The notes: generated by a model from the letters alone, not told the origin. DNA of 41,266 nt from Sphingomonadaceae bacterium (GCA_025359445.1 JANYGB010000040.1:1-41266), one strand, 5' to 3'; shown: positions 1 through 10,493, counted from the stretch's first letter. A program made the numbers and translations.

Positions 1-22
1 CCACTTGAAAGGGTAAGGCTTC

Positions 23-901
23 ATGGCCTCGCTTAAGGAACTCAAAGGGCGGATCAACTCGGTCAAATCGACCCAGAAGATCACCAAGGCCAAGCAGATG
101 GTCGCCGCCGCCAAGCTGCGCAAGGCGCAGGCCAATGCCGAAGCCGCGCGGCCTTATGCCGTGCGCTTTGCCGCGGTGATGGCCAGCCTGGCCGGCAAGG
201 TCGCGGGCAACGACGGCGCGCCCAGGCTGATGGCCGGGACCGGCAAGGACCAGGTTCACCTGATGGTCGTCGCCAACTCGGACAAGGGCCTGGCGGGCGC
301 GTTCAACGCCAACATCGTCAAGGCCGCGCTGGTTGAGGCGCGTGCGCTTGAAGCAGCGGGCAAGACTGTGCTGTTCTACCTGATCGGCCGCAAGGGCCGC
401 GCGGTGATCCGCCGCGCTTACCCGAACGCAATCGTCGCCAACTACGACACCACCGAAGTGCGCGAGCCCGGCTTTGCCGAAGCCACCGCGGTAGCGGGCG
501 AGCTGATCGCGATGTACGATGCGGGCAAGTTCGATGTGGCGCACTTGTTCTACGCGCGCTTCCGCAGCGCCTTGGTGCAGGAACCGACGCATCAGCAGAT
601 CATCCCGGTGCCAGCACCTGATGTTGCCGTGAGCAGCAATGGCGGCGCAGCGGTGGAGTATGAGCCCGAGGAAGACGAAATCCTCGCCGACCTGCTCCCG
701 CGCTACCTGAAGACCCAGCTGTTTGGCGCCTTGCTCGAAAATCAAGCGTCGGAACAAGGCGCATCGATGACCGCAATGGACAACGCCACGCGCAATGCGG
801 GCGACCTGATCCAGAAGCTGACCATCCAGTACAACCGCAGCCGTCAGGCAGCGATTACCACCGAACTCATCGAAATCATCGCGGGCGCGGAAGCGCTCTA
901 A
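23..901 (+). CDS. atpG: F1 ATP synthase gamma subunit
   Basis: This is the central rotor stalk of F1, which couples proton flow through Fo to ATP synthesis at the inner membrane. The 292-residue product begins with the typical N-terminal helix ([20 protein letters not shown], followed by a Lys/Ala-rich stretch). It ends with the conserved C-terminal helix containing [14 protein letters not shown] and the run [20 protein letters not shown]. Both ends pack together as the coiled-coil shaft. Length fits the family. An AAGG-type ribosome binding site lies just upstream. atpD follows after 24 bp, so this is the 3' part of an atp operon whose earlier genes (presumably atpH and atpA) lie outside the window. 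Identification is secure. Confidence 0.98.
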   Translation: MASLKELKGRINSVKSTQKITKAKQMVAAAKLRKAQANAEAARPYAVRFAAVMASLAGKVAGNDGAPRLMAGTGKDQVHLMVVANSDKGLAGAFNANIVKAALVEARALEAAGKTVLFYLIGRKGRAVIRRAYPNAIVANYDTTEVREPGFAEATAVAGELIAMYDAGKFDVAHLFYARFRSALVQEPTHQQIIPVPAPDVAVSSNGGAAVEYEPEEDEILADLLPRYLKTQLFGALLENQASEQGASMTAMDNATRNAGDLIQKLTIQYNRSRQAAITTELIEIIAGAEAL

Positions 902-2404
<1,503 letters not shown>

Positions 2405-2410
2405 ACAAGC

Positions 2411-2502
2411 GTCCCCCTCCTGCTTGCGGGAGGGGTTAGGGGTGGGCCAGTCCTGCCTCAAGCACAGACCCACCCCCGACCCCTCCCGCAAGCAGGAGGG
2501 GG
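2411..2502. repeat. Long palindromic repeat between atpD and atpC
   Basis: Two nearly complementary arms of about 35 bp, near 2412–2447 and 2467–2502, flank a loop of about 20 bp. The left arm contains CCTGCTTGCGGGAGGGG and the right arm contains CCCCTCCCGCAAGCAGG. In RNA this would form a very stable hairpin in the atp operon transcript. The purine run at the end of the right arm (GGAGGGGGGAG) is also the only plausible ribosome binding site for atpC. It resembles the intergenic palindromic repeats common in sphingomonad genomes. Confidence 0.9.
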
Positions 2503-2512
2503 GAGAAACCAA

Positions 2513-2767
2513 ATGCTCCATTTCGAACTCGTCACCCCGGCCCGCCTCGTCCGTTCGGAGGAGGTCTACATGGTCACCGTGCCCGGCACCGAGGGTGACT
2601 TCGGCGTGCTCGAAGGCCATGCTCCGGTGATGTCGACGATCCGCGACGGCGCGCTGCAGGTTTACAAGACCGAAGGCGCAACGCCCGAACTGGTGATGAT
2701 TCAGGGCGGATTTGCCGAAGTGGGCGAGAACGGCCTGACCGTGCTGGCTGAGTCTGTCACTGGCTGA
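2513..2767 (+). CDS. atpC: F1 ATP synthase epsilon subunit, short form
   Basis: This is the rotor subunit that joins gamma to the c-ring and, in many bacteria, inhibits ATP hydrolysis through a C-terminal helical hairpin. The 84-residue product contains the N-terminal beta-sandwich ([20 protein letters not shown], the [19 protein letters not shown] loop, and [20 protein letters not shown]). It stops there, so the C-terminal helical domain of the usual 130–140 residue form is missing. Short epsilon subunits are known in alphaproteobacteria, where a separate zeta protein can act as inhibitor, so this is probably not a truncation. The start follows the purine-rich end of the palindromic repeat by about 7 bases. 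The next gene starts one base after the stop. Confidence 0.95.
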   Translation: MLHFELVTPARLVRSEEVYMVTVPGTEGDFGVLEGHAPVMSTIRDGALQVYKTEGATPELVMIQGGFAEVGENGLTVLAESVTG

Positions 2768-2768
2768 C

Positions 2769-4232
2769 ATGATCCTGGCCAACCCGCGCAGCGTGGTCTT
2801 GCGCGATGGCTTGATTCTGCTGGTCTGCGCCCTGATCCTGCGTGCAGCATCGTTCGGTGACCCCAATATACACCTCGACGAGGCGTTCTATCTTCTAGTC
2901 GGGCAGGCCATGCATCATGGCGCGGTCCCATATATCGATATCTGGGATCGCAAGCCGTTTGGCCTGTTCGCGATATATTGGGCGATAACGGGGATTTCGG
3001 CCAATGTGGTGTGCTACCAATTGGTTGCCACATGCTCGGCAGTCGCCACCGCGCTGGTGCTGGGGCAGATTGCGCGGCGCTGGGTAAGCGGTTGGGCACC
3101 GCTGATGAGCGGGTTCGCCTATCTCGTTCAGCTCCACCCACTGGTGGGCATGGGCGGACAAAGCCCAGTGTTCTACAATTTGTTGATGGCAGGCGCTGCC
3201 CTGCTGTTGATCGGCGGCTGGACGGGTAGCGACGCGGCCGCATTCCGGTGGCGCTATTTCGCGGCGATGGCGCTGTGCGGCCTGGCGCTAACGATCAAGC
3301 AAACGACCCTGTTCGAAGGGATCGGGTTCGGTCTGGCCGGTGTCTGGTGGCTACATCGCAGCGGCCAGCCCCGGGTTCGCACTGGGGGTGATGCGGCGCT
3401 GGCAATTGTAATCGCGGCTGTCCCGACCTTGGCAATCGCCAGCTGGTACGCGGCGCATGGGTTCTGGCCCGAATGGTGGAACGCAATGGCCACCAGCAAC
3501 GCCAAGCGCGAAGGATTGGGGTTTCTGACGGCCGCACACAACGTGTACGCAATAACGCGGCTGCTGCTGGTCTATATCGGACTGGTGGCAATCGGCTTGG
3601 CCGCCCAGCGCCACGTACCGGCGTTCCGGGCCTATCGCGGCTTCATGGTTTGCTGGCTGGCAATTGCGGTATTTGGCTTCCTGTCGATGCCGAACTTTTT
3701 TGCCCATTACGCCTTGCCCCTGCTGGCCCCGATGACGCCGATCGTCGCGATCGCTTTGTCGCGCCCGTTGCTTGGCCCGGCACTGCTCGCGCTGTCGGCC
3801 CTAATCGCGGTGATCCTTGGACGCCCGTTCGACTTTGCTCATCACCGCGCCTCGGCTCGGGGCTTTGCCGAAATGACCGCGGTAATCGATCGCTACCGCG
3901 GGGACCGCGGGCTGGTGCTGCTGAGCAGCCCGATTTTGCTTTACCCGGCAACCCACAGCCGGCCGCTTTCGCCGCTCGTGTTTCCCGAACACCTCGCCAA
4001 TCATCTTGAGCGCGACGTCAGCCACCTGAGCACGCGCGTTGAGCTGCAGCGGATCACCGATGCCCGGCCCGCTGTGGTGCTGATCCGCGCCATGATCGAA
4101 GCTCCGCAGCGTGACGATCCAATCAATCCTCTGTTGCGCTATTTGCACGATGATTGCCGGGTTGTCTGGCGCGGACAAGTCTACGAACCGCGGACAATCT
4201 CGTTCCCCGCGCTGATTTATGCTTGCCGCTGA
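2769..4232 (+). CDS. GT-C family membrane glycosyltransferase (ArnT/PMT-like)
   Basis: This is a 487-residue multi-pass membrane protein of the polyprenyl-phosphate-dependent glycosyltransferase type. Such enzymes move a sugar from a lipid carrier to a lipid, polysaccharide or protein on the periplasmic face. After the first membrane helix, the loop has the acidic pair HLDE at about residues 35–38, followed by the family-typical pattern of a polar stretch and DIWDRKPFG. About ten hydrophobic segments follow, then a soluble C-terminal tail. Acceptor and sugar cannot be told from sequence. It starts one base after the atpC stop with no clear ribosome binding site, so it may be translated by coupling from the atp operon. 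Its 3' end faces the acyltransferase, only 9 bp away. Confidence 0.8.
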   Translation: MILANPRSVVLRDGLILLVCALILRAASFGDPNIHLDEAFYLLVGQAMHHGAVPYIDIWDRKPFGLFAIYWAITGISANVVCYQLVATCSAVATALVLGQIARRWVSGWAPLMSGFAYLVQLHPLVGMGGQSPVFYNLLMAGAALLLIGGWTGSDAAAFRWRYFAAMALCGLALTIKQTTLFEGIGFGLAGVWWLHRSGQPRVRTGGDAALAIVIAAVPTLAIASWYAAHGFWPEWWNAMATSNAKREGLGFLTAAHNVYAITRLLLVYIGLVAIGLAAQRHVPAFRAYRGFMVCWLAIAVFGFLSMPNFFAHYALPLLAPMTPIVAIALSRPLLGPALLALSALIAVILGRPFDFAHHRASARGFAEMTAVIDRYRGDRGLVLLSSPILLYPATHSRPLSPLVFPEHLANHLERDVSHLSTRVELQRITDARPAVVLIRAMIEAPQRDDPINPLLRYLHDDCRVVWRGQVYEPRTISFPALIYACR

Positions 4233-4241
4233 ACCGGTTGG

Positions 4242-5408
4242 CTAATCGGCAGGAACGGCTTGGTGCCGCCGCGCCGTCAGGAGTCGTGGTAAGTTGAGCA
4301 ACCAGGAAACAAGGGGTTTGAGCCGGTGCTTCTGCAGCTCGGTTACTTGGGCGAAGGCCAGCACAATCCCCCACGTCGCCCCGAAAGCGGCCCATGATCC
4401 GAGCAACGGGACGCCTAGCGCAATCAAAACTGCGCCCGCCAGCAACATCGCCGGCTGGTGCAGCAGGTAAAGCGTGAACGAGCGCGCAGTCAGCCATTTA
4501 ACCGGTGCAGCTACCGGCCGCAGCGCGCGTTCGAGCCATGGGCTGAGCGCTTGCGCCCCGATGAAATGCAGGGCCATCGAGAACCCCAGCAGCGTGTCGG
4601 TCAGTATATAGCGCGACCAGCTGAGGCCAACCCGCCAGTTGTCCTGACCGATCACTCTCGCCAGCCACTCTCCCCCATGGCGCGTCCAGCTCAAACTATC
4701 GTCCAGGTACAGCACCAGCGCGGGTTGCACGAACAGCAGCAGCCCCAACGCCGGGCTTACCTGCCTGAGCTGCGACCAACGGTAAACTCCCCAACCCAGC
4801 GCCCAGATCGGGAACAGCAGCAGGATCTTGTACCCGGCGATCAGACAAGCCAGCGCAGTCACTGCAACCCGTTGCCAGCCGCGGAAGTAGAACAGCCCGG
4901 CAAAGATCATGTAATACCAGAACTCGTAAGCTATCGACCAATAGGGCGTGTTCGAGAACATCTGGGCCGAGACCGTCCAACTTTCATTGAGGAACAGCCC
5001 GCCCAGCACCAGCCGGACCAGTGCCGAGCCATCGGTGATCAGCCCGTCGTAGAGCTGCGGCACCAGCGCGACGCCGATCCGGTCGAACAGCACCGTCGCC
5101 AGCAGGCACGGCAGCGCGACCGAGTAAATTCGTGTCAGGCGGCTGACCGCATAAGCCTTGGGTGTGTGCTCGCGGGTCTGCGCCGCAAACGCGATCACAA
5201 AACCGGAGAGAACGAAGAATACCACCACCGCTTCGTGCCCGAATGCATTCCACGCCGCACGGTGCCCGCCGAGCAGTGGGAAACCATTGATGTGGAACAG
5301 CACGACCTCGGTCGCAGCGAGCAACCGAAGCAATTCAAGATACAGCGACAACCCCGGCGCAATCGCGCCCGGTTTCGGCTGGCTGGGAGTGTCCGCGATA
5401 TGCCCCAT
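4242..5408 (-). CDS. Acyltransferase family 3 (OafA-like) membrane protein
   Basis: This is a 388-residue integral membrane acyltransferase of the type that O-acetylates or O-acylates sugars of surface polysaccharides and exported lipids. The N-terminal block LELLRLLAATEVVLFH holds the conserved Arg and the His thought to be catalytic, followed by AVVVFFVLSGFVIAF, which is characteristic of the family. About ten hydrophobic helices follow. The reading frame is open further upstream, but that part overlaps the end of the PhzF-like gene. The ATG at 5408 (MGHIADTPS) is the first sensible start, although its ribosome binding site is weak. It may decorate the same glycan as the convergent glycosyltransferase, but this is only inference from proximity. 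Confidence 0.85.
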   Translation of the reverse strand: MGHIADTPSQPKPGAIAPGLSLYLELLRLLAATEVVLFHINGFPLLGGHRAAWNAFGHEAVVVFFVLSGFVIAFAAQTREHTPKAYAVSRLTRIYSVALPCLLATVLFDRIGVALVPQLYDGLITDGSALVRLVLGGLFLNESWTVSAQMFSNTPYWSIAYEFWYYMIFAGLFYFRGWQRVAVTALACLIAGYKILLLFPIWALGWGVYRWSQLRQVSPALGLLLFVQPALVLYLDDSLSWTRHGGEWLARVIGQDNWRVGLSWSRYILTDTLLGFSMALHFIGAQALSPWLERALRPVAAPVKWLTARSFTLYLLHQPAMLLAGAVLIALGVPLLGSWAAFGATWGIVLAFAQVTELQKHRLKPLVSWLLNLPRLLTARRHQAVPAD

Positions 5409-5437
5409 CTGCGCGGCACTAACGCAGATACGTAAAT

Positions 5438-6277
5438 TTAGAGTTGGACCTGGCCTTGTACGCAAGTGACGCAAGAACCGCCGACGTGGATGTCGCTGCC
5501 GACAATGCGGATATCGATCCACCCGTCGCGGCCAAGTTGGCGGCCTTGGCTGGCGCGGTAGGCGTTGCCATCGGCTACCTGCCCCATCGCCAGCCGGTAT
5601 GCCGCTACTGCGCCATTGCCGCTGCCGCAAACGGGGTCTTCCGGAATGCCGTCGCCGGGTGCGAAACTGCGCACCACCACGCGTTCGCCGCGCACGGCAA
5701 ACAGCGTCGCGCCGGTCAGGCCGTGCTGCTCGTAGTACGCGGTCAGCCGGGCGGGATCGTGCTGCAAGGTCTCCAGCGTTTCAATCTCAGCCAGTTCGAC
5801 AATCAGCCACACTGGCCCGACATCGACCGCTTTCGCTGCTCCCTTGAGCGCTGCCCCGCCGATCCACGCCGTCACCTCGTCGCCGCCCGGCGCATCATTC
5901 ACCGCATAGCGCGGCAGCCGAAATGACAGCGCGCCGCTCGCCACCGTCAGTTCGACCAACCCGACCGCGCATTGCTGGACGAGCTTGCCGTCCCTGGCCG
6001 CTGCAATCCCCGCCTCGATCACCGCATGCGCCGTTCCCAATGTCGGATGCCCGGCGAACGGCAGTTCGGCCTTGGGGGTGAATATCCGCACCCGGTAATC
6101 GGCCCCGGGATCGCTGGGCGGCAGCACGAAGGTGGTCTCGGACAGGTTGGTCCAGTTAGCGAAACCCTGCATCTCGGCGTCTGACAACCCATCGCCATCG
6201 AGCACTACCGCGACCGGGTTTCCTTTGAACGGAACGGCCGTGAACACATCGACCTGGCTGAATTTCCGTGCCCGCAT
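5438..6277 (-). CDS. PhzF family isomerase/epimerase-like protein
   Basis: The 279-residue product belongs to the PhzF fold family, two-domain enzymes related to diaminopimelate epimerase. It begins FSQVDVFTAVPFKGNPVAVV, with the conserved acidic position later in LSETTFVLPP, then AELPFAGHPTLGTAHAV, and DPVCGSGNGAVAAY near the C-terminus. These are the family's signature blocks. The substrate is unknown for most members. The ATG at 6277 is chosen because GGTGGAG lies upstream and the preceding DUF6265 gene ends only 5 bp before it. Extending the frame upstream would overlap that gene. The two form a probable operon. Confidence 0.92.
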   Translation of the reverse strand: MRARKFSQVDVFTAVPFKGNPVAVVLDGDGLSDAEMQGFANWTNLSETTFVLPPSDPGADYRVRIFTPKAELPFAGHPTLGTAHAVIEAGIAAARDGKLVQQCAVGLVELTVASGALSFRLPRYAVNDAPGGDEVTAWIGGAALKGAAKAVDVGPVWLIVELAEIETLETLQHDPARLTAYYEQHGLTGATLFAVRGERVVVRSFAPGDGIPEDPVCGSGNGAVAAYRLAMGQVADGNAYRASQGRQLGRDGWIDIRIVGSDIHVGGSCVTCVQGQVQL

Positions 6278-6282
6278 TGCCC

Positions 6283-6753
6283 CTACTCCACCTGATCGCG
6301 CGGCGGAACGACCGGCCGGTAATTCCACCGCACTGCTTCGCTCCCGTCGAGTTTCGAAGCTTCCGCCATCAACAATTTGCCTTGTCGCCAATAACGGATG
6401 CGCTGCGGGAAATCATGCGCGGGGTTCGCAAATTCGATCGCCTCGGCACTGATCAGCACCAACGGAAACTCGACCGGCGGCTTGCCATCGGCTTGCGCAA
6501 TGTACGCGAGCGAACCGTCCTTGCGGGTCTTGATCTGAGTCAGCTCCCAGCTCTTCACGTCTGGTCCGAAGCCATTGCGTGACAGTCCCAGCATCACCCC
6601 GCCGCGCGGGTCGGTCCACAGCTCGTCGGCCCAATTCGCGCCGTCCTGCATCGCCCAAGTGCCCGCGAGCCAGGCCGGCAGCACCGGCTGCGCGACAGTT
6701 TGTGCGGGCAACGGAGCGGCCAGTAGCAGCACAGCCAGAAACATTTTCTTCAT
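6283..6753 (-). CDS. Exported DUF6265 family protein
   Basis: The 156-residue product has a clear signal peptide (MKKMFLAVLLLAAPLPAQTVAQ), predicting export to the periplasm. The mature part has the DUF6265 pattern: LAGTWAMQDGANWADELWTDPRGGVMLGLSR near the start, and FANPAHDFPQRIRYW later. The family is widespread in proteobacteria and its biochemical role is not known. It is probably co-transcribed with the PhzF-like gene immediately downstream, with a 5 bp gap. No promoter was assigned. The 208 bp region upstream is shared with the divergent cpaF gene. Confidence 0.85.
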   Translation of the reverse strand: MKKMFLAVLLLAAPLPAQTVAQPVLPAWLAGTWAMQDGANWADELWTDPRGGVMLGLSRNGFGPDVKSWELTQIKTRKDGSLAYIAQADGKPPVEFPLVLISAEAIEFANPAHDFPQRIRYWRQGKLLMAEASKLDGSEAVRWNYRPVVPPRDQVE

Positions 6754-6961
6754 AAGCTGATCAGTAGCTTCCCGGCGGTGAACCCCTGCTGTAGCGCCAA
6801 GGCCAGACGCTGCAAAGGGCCAGGTGCCCTTGCCTGAGCCCGCATTATGGCTCCTGTCATTAGGAAATCCTCAAAGTTTAGCGGTTATTCACCATTCCGA
6901 TAAGCCAAAGGGAAGGCATGTTGATGCATGCTCGTCCACAGATATCAAGGGTTTGGACACG

Positions 6962-8503
6962 ATGAGCGCTTTCGGTCGACGAAATGGTGCGGGTAGCATG
7001 GAGCCCGGGGCGCGCCCGCAATTTGGTGTCGCTCGCCCGATGAAGGGCGGTTCGGATCAAGCCAAATCGCAGAATCCTGTGCCCGCTGGCGGCGATCAGT
7101 TCCCACCACTGCCCGGCGAAGACAGCTCGATGGCGTTGCCCCCGCTCGGCGGCGGGATGAACAACAAGAACGCCGACGCGATGACGCGTCTTGCCGACCG
7201 CGTGAACGGCGTCCACGAAAACCAGTACAATGCCGAGGGCTTCGAGGCGTCGGTCCACAAAATCAAGGAACAAGTGCTACCGCGCCTGCTTGAGCGGGTC
7301 GATCCTGAAGCAGCGGCCACGCTGACCAAAGACGAGCTGAGCGAAGAGTTCCGCCCGATCATCATCGAAGTGCTGGCCGAACTGAAGGTCACACTTAACC
7401 GGCGCGAACAGTTTGCACTGGAAAAGGTGCTGATCGACGAACTGCTCGGCTTCGGACCGCTGGAAGAACTGCTCAACGATCCCGACATTTCGGACATCAT
7501 GGTCAACGGCCCGGACCAGACTTATATCGAAAAGAAGGGCCGTCTGATCCTGGCCCACATCAGGTTCCGCGACGAATCGCACTTGTTTCAGATTGCCCAG
7601 CGGATCGTCAACCAGGTCGGTCGCCGCGTCGATCAGACCACTCCGCTCGCCGATGCCCGCCTCAAGGACGGCAGCCGCGTCAACGTGATCGTTCCGCCGC
7701 TGTCGCTGCGCGGCACCGCGATCTCGATTCGTAAGTTTTCCGAAAAGCCGATCACCATCGACATGCTCAAGGACTTCGGTTCCATGAGCGAGAAAATGGC
7801 GACCACCTTGAAGATCGCGGGCGCTTGCCGGATGAACATCGTCATCTCGGGCGGCACCGGTTCGGGCAAAACCACCATGCTCAACGCTCTGTCGAAGATG
7901 ATCGACCCGGGCGAGCGCGTGCTGACAATCGAAGACGCGGCCGAACTGCGGCTCCAGCAGCCGCACTGGCTACCGCTCGAAACCCGTCCGCCCAACCTTG
8001 AAGGCCAGGGCGCGATTACCATCGGCGATCTGGTCAAGAACGCGCTGCGCATGCGGCCTGACCGGATTATCCTGGGCGAAATCCGCGGCGCGGAAGCGTT
8101 CGATCTGCTCGCCGCGATGAACACCGGCCACGATGGCTCGATGTGTACGCTGCACGCCAACTCCCCGCGCGAATGCCTGGGCCGGATGGAAAACATGATC
8201 CTGATGGGCGATATCAAGATTCCCAAGGAAGCCATCAGCCGCCAGATTGCCGAATCGGTCGATCTGATCGTCCAGGTCAAACGCCTGCGCGATGGTTCGC
8301 GCCGGACCACCGAGATCACCGAAGTGATCGGGATGGAAGGCGACGTGATCGTCACCCAGTCGCTGTTCAAGTTCGAATATCTCGATGAAAGCGACGACGG
8401 CAAGATCATCGGCGAATTCCGCCCCAGCGGTTTGCGCCCCTACACGCTGGAAAAAGCACGCCAGTTCGGGTTCGATCAAGCTTATCTCGAGGCGTGTTTG
8501 TAA
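6962..8503 (+). CDS. cpaF: CpaF/TadA-type secretion ATPase
   Basis: This is a hexameric type II/IV secretion ATPase of the TadA (CpaF) group, which powers assembly of tight-adherence (Flp) pili from the cytoplasmic face of the membrane. The 513-residue product has a disordered, Gly/Pro-rich N-terminal segment of about 90 residues. The CpaF N-domain follows (ELLGFGPLEELLNDPDISDIMVNG), then Walker A GGTGSGKTT at about residues 297–305, an Asp box, Walker B RIILGEIRGAEA at about 368–379, and the His box MCTLHANSPREC. The ATG at 6962 has AAGGG upstream; the frame is open earlier but without a good start. No pilin, TadB/C or CpaB/C genes lie beside it, so it is an orphan member here. Confidence 0.93.
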   Translation: MSAFGRRNGAGSMEPGARPQFGVARPMKGGSDQAKSQNPVPAGGDQFPPLPGEDSSMALPPLGGGMNNKNADAMTRLADRVNGVHENQYNAEGFEASVHKIKEQVLPRLLERVDPEAAATLTKDELSEEFRPIIIEVLAELKVTLNRREQFALEKVLIDELLGFGPLEELLNDPDISDIMVNGPDQTYIEKKGRLILAHIRFRDESHLFQIAQRIVNQVGRRVDQTTPLADARLKDGSRVNVIVPPLSLRGTAISIRKFSEKPITIDMLKDFGSMSEKMATTLKIAGACRMNIVISGGTGSGKTTMLNALSKMIDPGERVLTIEDAAELRLQQPHWLPLETRPPNLEGQGAITIGDLVKNALRMRPDRIILGEIRGAEAFDLLAAMNTGHDGSMCTLHANSPRECLGRMENMILMGDIKIPKEAISRQIAESVDLIVQVKRLRDGSRRTTEITEVIGMEGDVIVTQSLFKFEYLDESDDGKIIGEFRPSGLRPYTLEKARQFGFDQAYLEACL

Positions 8504-8519
8504 GCGCGATCCGGCCACC

Positions 8520-9125
8520 ATGCCCGATAACCTGATATTTTCGGCTCCGGGTATCTGCTTGCTGATTTTGGTCTGTCTTGCGGCGGTCTATCGCCACGTA
8601 AACCGTATCCCGGAGCCCCAACTTCGTCCCGCGATCAACCACACCATTCCGCTTGGCTGTTGCCGGCTGGTCGTGAGCGGAATGAACCAGGCCGCGCTTC
8701 AGGCAGCGTTGGCGGACTTCCCGAGACGATTCGATGGATCGACCTTGACCCCGATAATCGCCAACCCGGCGGCACTGACGTTCACGGTAGAATTCGCCGG
8801 CGGCATTTCCGCAGCCGACTTGCTGATGCTGGTCAGCCATGTGCAGTTCTTGGCCCCCGGCCGAACGCGGCAAGCGCATGTACTGGTAGCAGCCGAGGCC
8901 CGGCTAACCCCTGATTTCGGGACGATTGGCGAAGCGCTCGACGGTCAGGAAGCGGTGATCTACGTGCCCACCGGGGCGGACGAACTCGACGCCGTCCATG
9001 TTCTCACCCGCTCCGGCCTGTTCCGGCTGGCGCTGGCCACTCTGCGCTCGGCACCGGTCAGCGATGCGCGCGTGCCCCGCGGGCTCGATCAGATTGTCGA
9101 ATTGCCGCTGGCCAGCACCGCTTAG
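8520..9125 (+). CDS. Membrane-anchored protein of unknown function
   Basis: The 201-residue product is not recognised. It starts MPDNLIFSAPGICLLILVCLAAVY, a single N-terminal membrane helix, followed by a soluble mixed alpha/beta region of about 170 residues without cysteine clusters or recognisable catalytic motifs. It follows cpaF by 16 bp on the same strand and may be its operon partner, although the start codon has no strong ribosome binding site. Its stop codon overlaps the stop of the convergent small membrane gene. A role next to CpaF is only suggested by position. Confidence 0.7.
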   Translation: MPDNLIFSAPGICLLILVCLAAVYRHVNRIPEPQLRPAINHTIPLGCCRLVVSGMNQAALQAALADFPRRFDGSTLTPIIANPAALTFTVEFAGGISAADLLMLVSHVQFLAPGRTRQAHVLVAAEARLTPDFGTIGEALDGQEAVIYVPTGADELDAVHVLTRSGLFRLALATLRSAPVSDARVPRGLDQIVELPLASTA

Positions 9126-9358
9126 CCTGCCAGCCATGCCTTGAGCGCGAAACCGAGCAGGAACAGCGCGGCGAAGCTGGACCAAAACGAGATATCGCGC
9201 CACGGTACCCAGCTGACCGCGTCGGGATCGCTGCGGCCCTTGCGGCGGCGCTCACCGCGCCAGCCCGCCACCGTCAAGCCCAACGCGATCAGCCCGGGCA
9301 GCAACAAATACCTCACCCAGGGTTCGTCCCACGCTGCTGCAATTCCAACCCAAGCCAT
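9122..9358 (-). CDS. Small membrane protein, unknown
   Basis: The 78-residue product has two predicted membrane helices (YLLLPGLIALGLTVAGW and WSSFAALFLLGFALKAWLAG). They are joined by a basic, cytoplasmic-looking loop rich in Arg and Lys (RGERRRKGRSD). No family was recognised. The ATG at 9358 gives the full two-helix product. The gene is divergent from the EamA transporter gene with 85 bp between them, and its 3' end overlaps the preceding plus-strand gene by 4 bp. That it is a real gene is supported by its codon pattern and membrane architecture, but it remains a prediction. Confidence 0.6.
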   Translation of the reverse strand: MAWVGIAAAWDEPWVRYLLLPGLIALGLTVAGWRGERRRKGRSDPDAVSWVPWRDISFWSSFAALFLLGFALKAWLAG

Positions 9359-9443
9359 GGCTACTTACCTATAACACGAGCCGTTCGTGTCGAGCGAAGT
9401 TTGGTGGTTGTTTTGGCATGCCCTTCGCCCGTAGAGCGCCCAC

Positions 9444-10367
9444 ATGCACCAAGACCAGCCCGCTCCGCCCGTGCAGCAGCCAATGTTGGCGCTGGGTTTG
9501 CGATTGATGGCGGTCGCGGTGCTGTCGACCTTGATGATGCTGGTCAAATACACCGCAGGCACCGGCGTTCGATTTGCGGAAATCCTGTTCTGGCGGCAAG
9601 TACCTTCGGTGGTGCTGATCCTGGGCTGGCTTGCCTTGCGCGGCCAGGTATCCCGGCTGCGCACCCGGCGGCTTGGCACCCACGGGCGGCGGGCGATGCT
9701 GGGGCTGACCGGCATGTTCTTCACCTTTGGCGCGCCACTGCTGCTGCCGCTCGCGGTGAGCACTACGCTGGGGTTCACCACTCCGGTGTTCGCGGTGATC
9801 CTCTCAGCGCTGCTGCTGCGCGAAAAGGTCGGCCCGGTGCGGTGGCTGGCGGTTGCGTTGGGGTTCGCGGGGGTCATAATCATCGCTCAGCCGGGTCACG
9901 CGCTGATCCCGCCGCTGGGCGCAGCTGTGGGGCTTGGCGCGGGCCTGATGGTGGCCTTGATCAGCATTCAGGTGCGCGATTTGGGGCGCACCGATGAACC
10001 GCTGTCGATCGTTTTCTGGTTCGCTGCGCTATCCTCACCCTTGCTGCTCGCGGCGCTGCCGTTCACGTACACCCACCACACCTCATGGCAGTGGTTCCTG
10101 CTGATTTCGGGCGGCGTGCTGGGCTGCATCGGCCAGCTGCTGCTGACTGCATCGCTGCGCTATGGTCAAGTCGCCAGCGTGATCGTGATGGACTATTCAG
10201 CGCTGGTCTGGGCGACGCTATACGGCTGGTTGGTGTGGAGCGAGCTGCCCCCGGCAGCCACTTGGTGGGGTGCCCCCGTCATCATCGCAGCGGGCGGCGT
10301 GATCGCGTGGCGCGAGCAGCAGCTGCATCGGCGCGCCCCGCCGGCTGCGATAAGTATTGGCGAATAA
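9444..10367 (+). CDS. EamA family (DMT superfamily) transporter
   Basis: The 307-residue product is an inner-membrane drug/metabolite-type permease with ten predicted helices arranged as two EamA repeats. The first repeat includes ALGLRLMAVAVLSTLMMLVKY and the conserved glutamate of FAEILFWRQ. It ends in the loop LLLREKVGPVRWLAVALGF, typical of the end of an EamA repeat. The second has the parallel block QVASVIVMDYSALVWATLYGWLVWSE near the end. Substrates of this superfamily range from amino acids to metabolites and cannot be predicted here. The ATG at 9444 lacks an obvious ribosome binding site. It stands alone, flanked by a divergent small gene upstream and an exported protein gene downstream. 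Confidence 0.88.
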   Translation: MHQDQPAPPVQQPMLALGLRLMAVAVLSTLMMLVKYTAGTGVRFAEILFWRQVPSVVLILGWLALRGQVSRLRTRRLGTHGRRAMLGLTGMFFTFGAPLLLPLAVSTTLGFTTPVFAVILSALLLREKVGPVRWLAVALGFAGVIIIAQPGHALIPPLGAAVGLGAGLMVALISIQVRDLGRTDEPLSIVFWFAALSSPLLLAALPFTYTHHTSWQWFLLISGGVLGCIGQLLLTASLRYGQVASVIVMDYSALVWATLYGWLVWSELPPAATWWGAPVIIAAGGVIAWREQQLHRRAPPAAISIGE

Positions 10368-10493
10368 GCGAGCGAGGAACTGCGAATTACCTCCTGCATT
10401 GATCGGGCCTCAATCACCGTTGATCGAGCATGCGTTGCTTGAGCAATGCCGCTGCCTTAGTGTTTTCAAGTCGTTGGTTTGAGGAGAATTTTT

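Noticed and set aside
2405..2512. Rho-independent terminator between atpD and atpC
   Set aside because: The hairpin has no T-tract on either strand and atpC is needed downstream; treated as a repeat instead.
4458..5435. Plus-strand open frame of 325 codons opposite the acyltransferase
   Set aside because: The opposite strand encodes a clear family member; this frame is rich in Arg/Gln/Pro with no motif.
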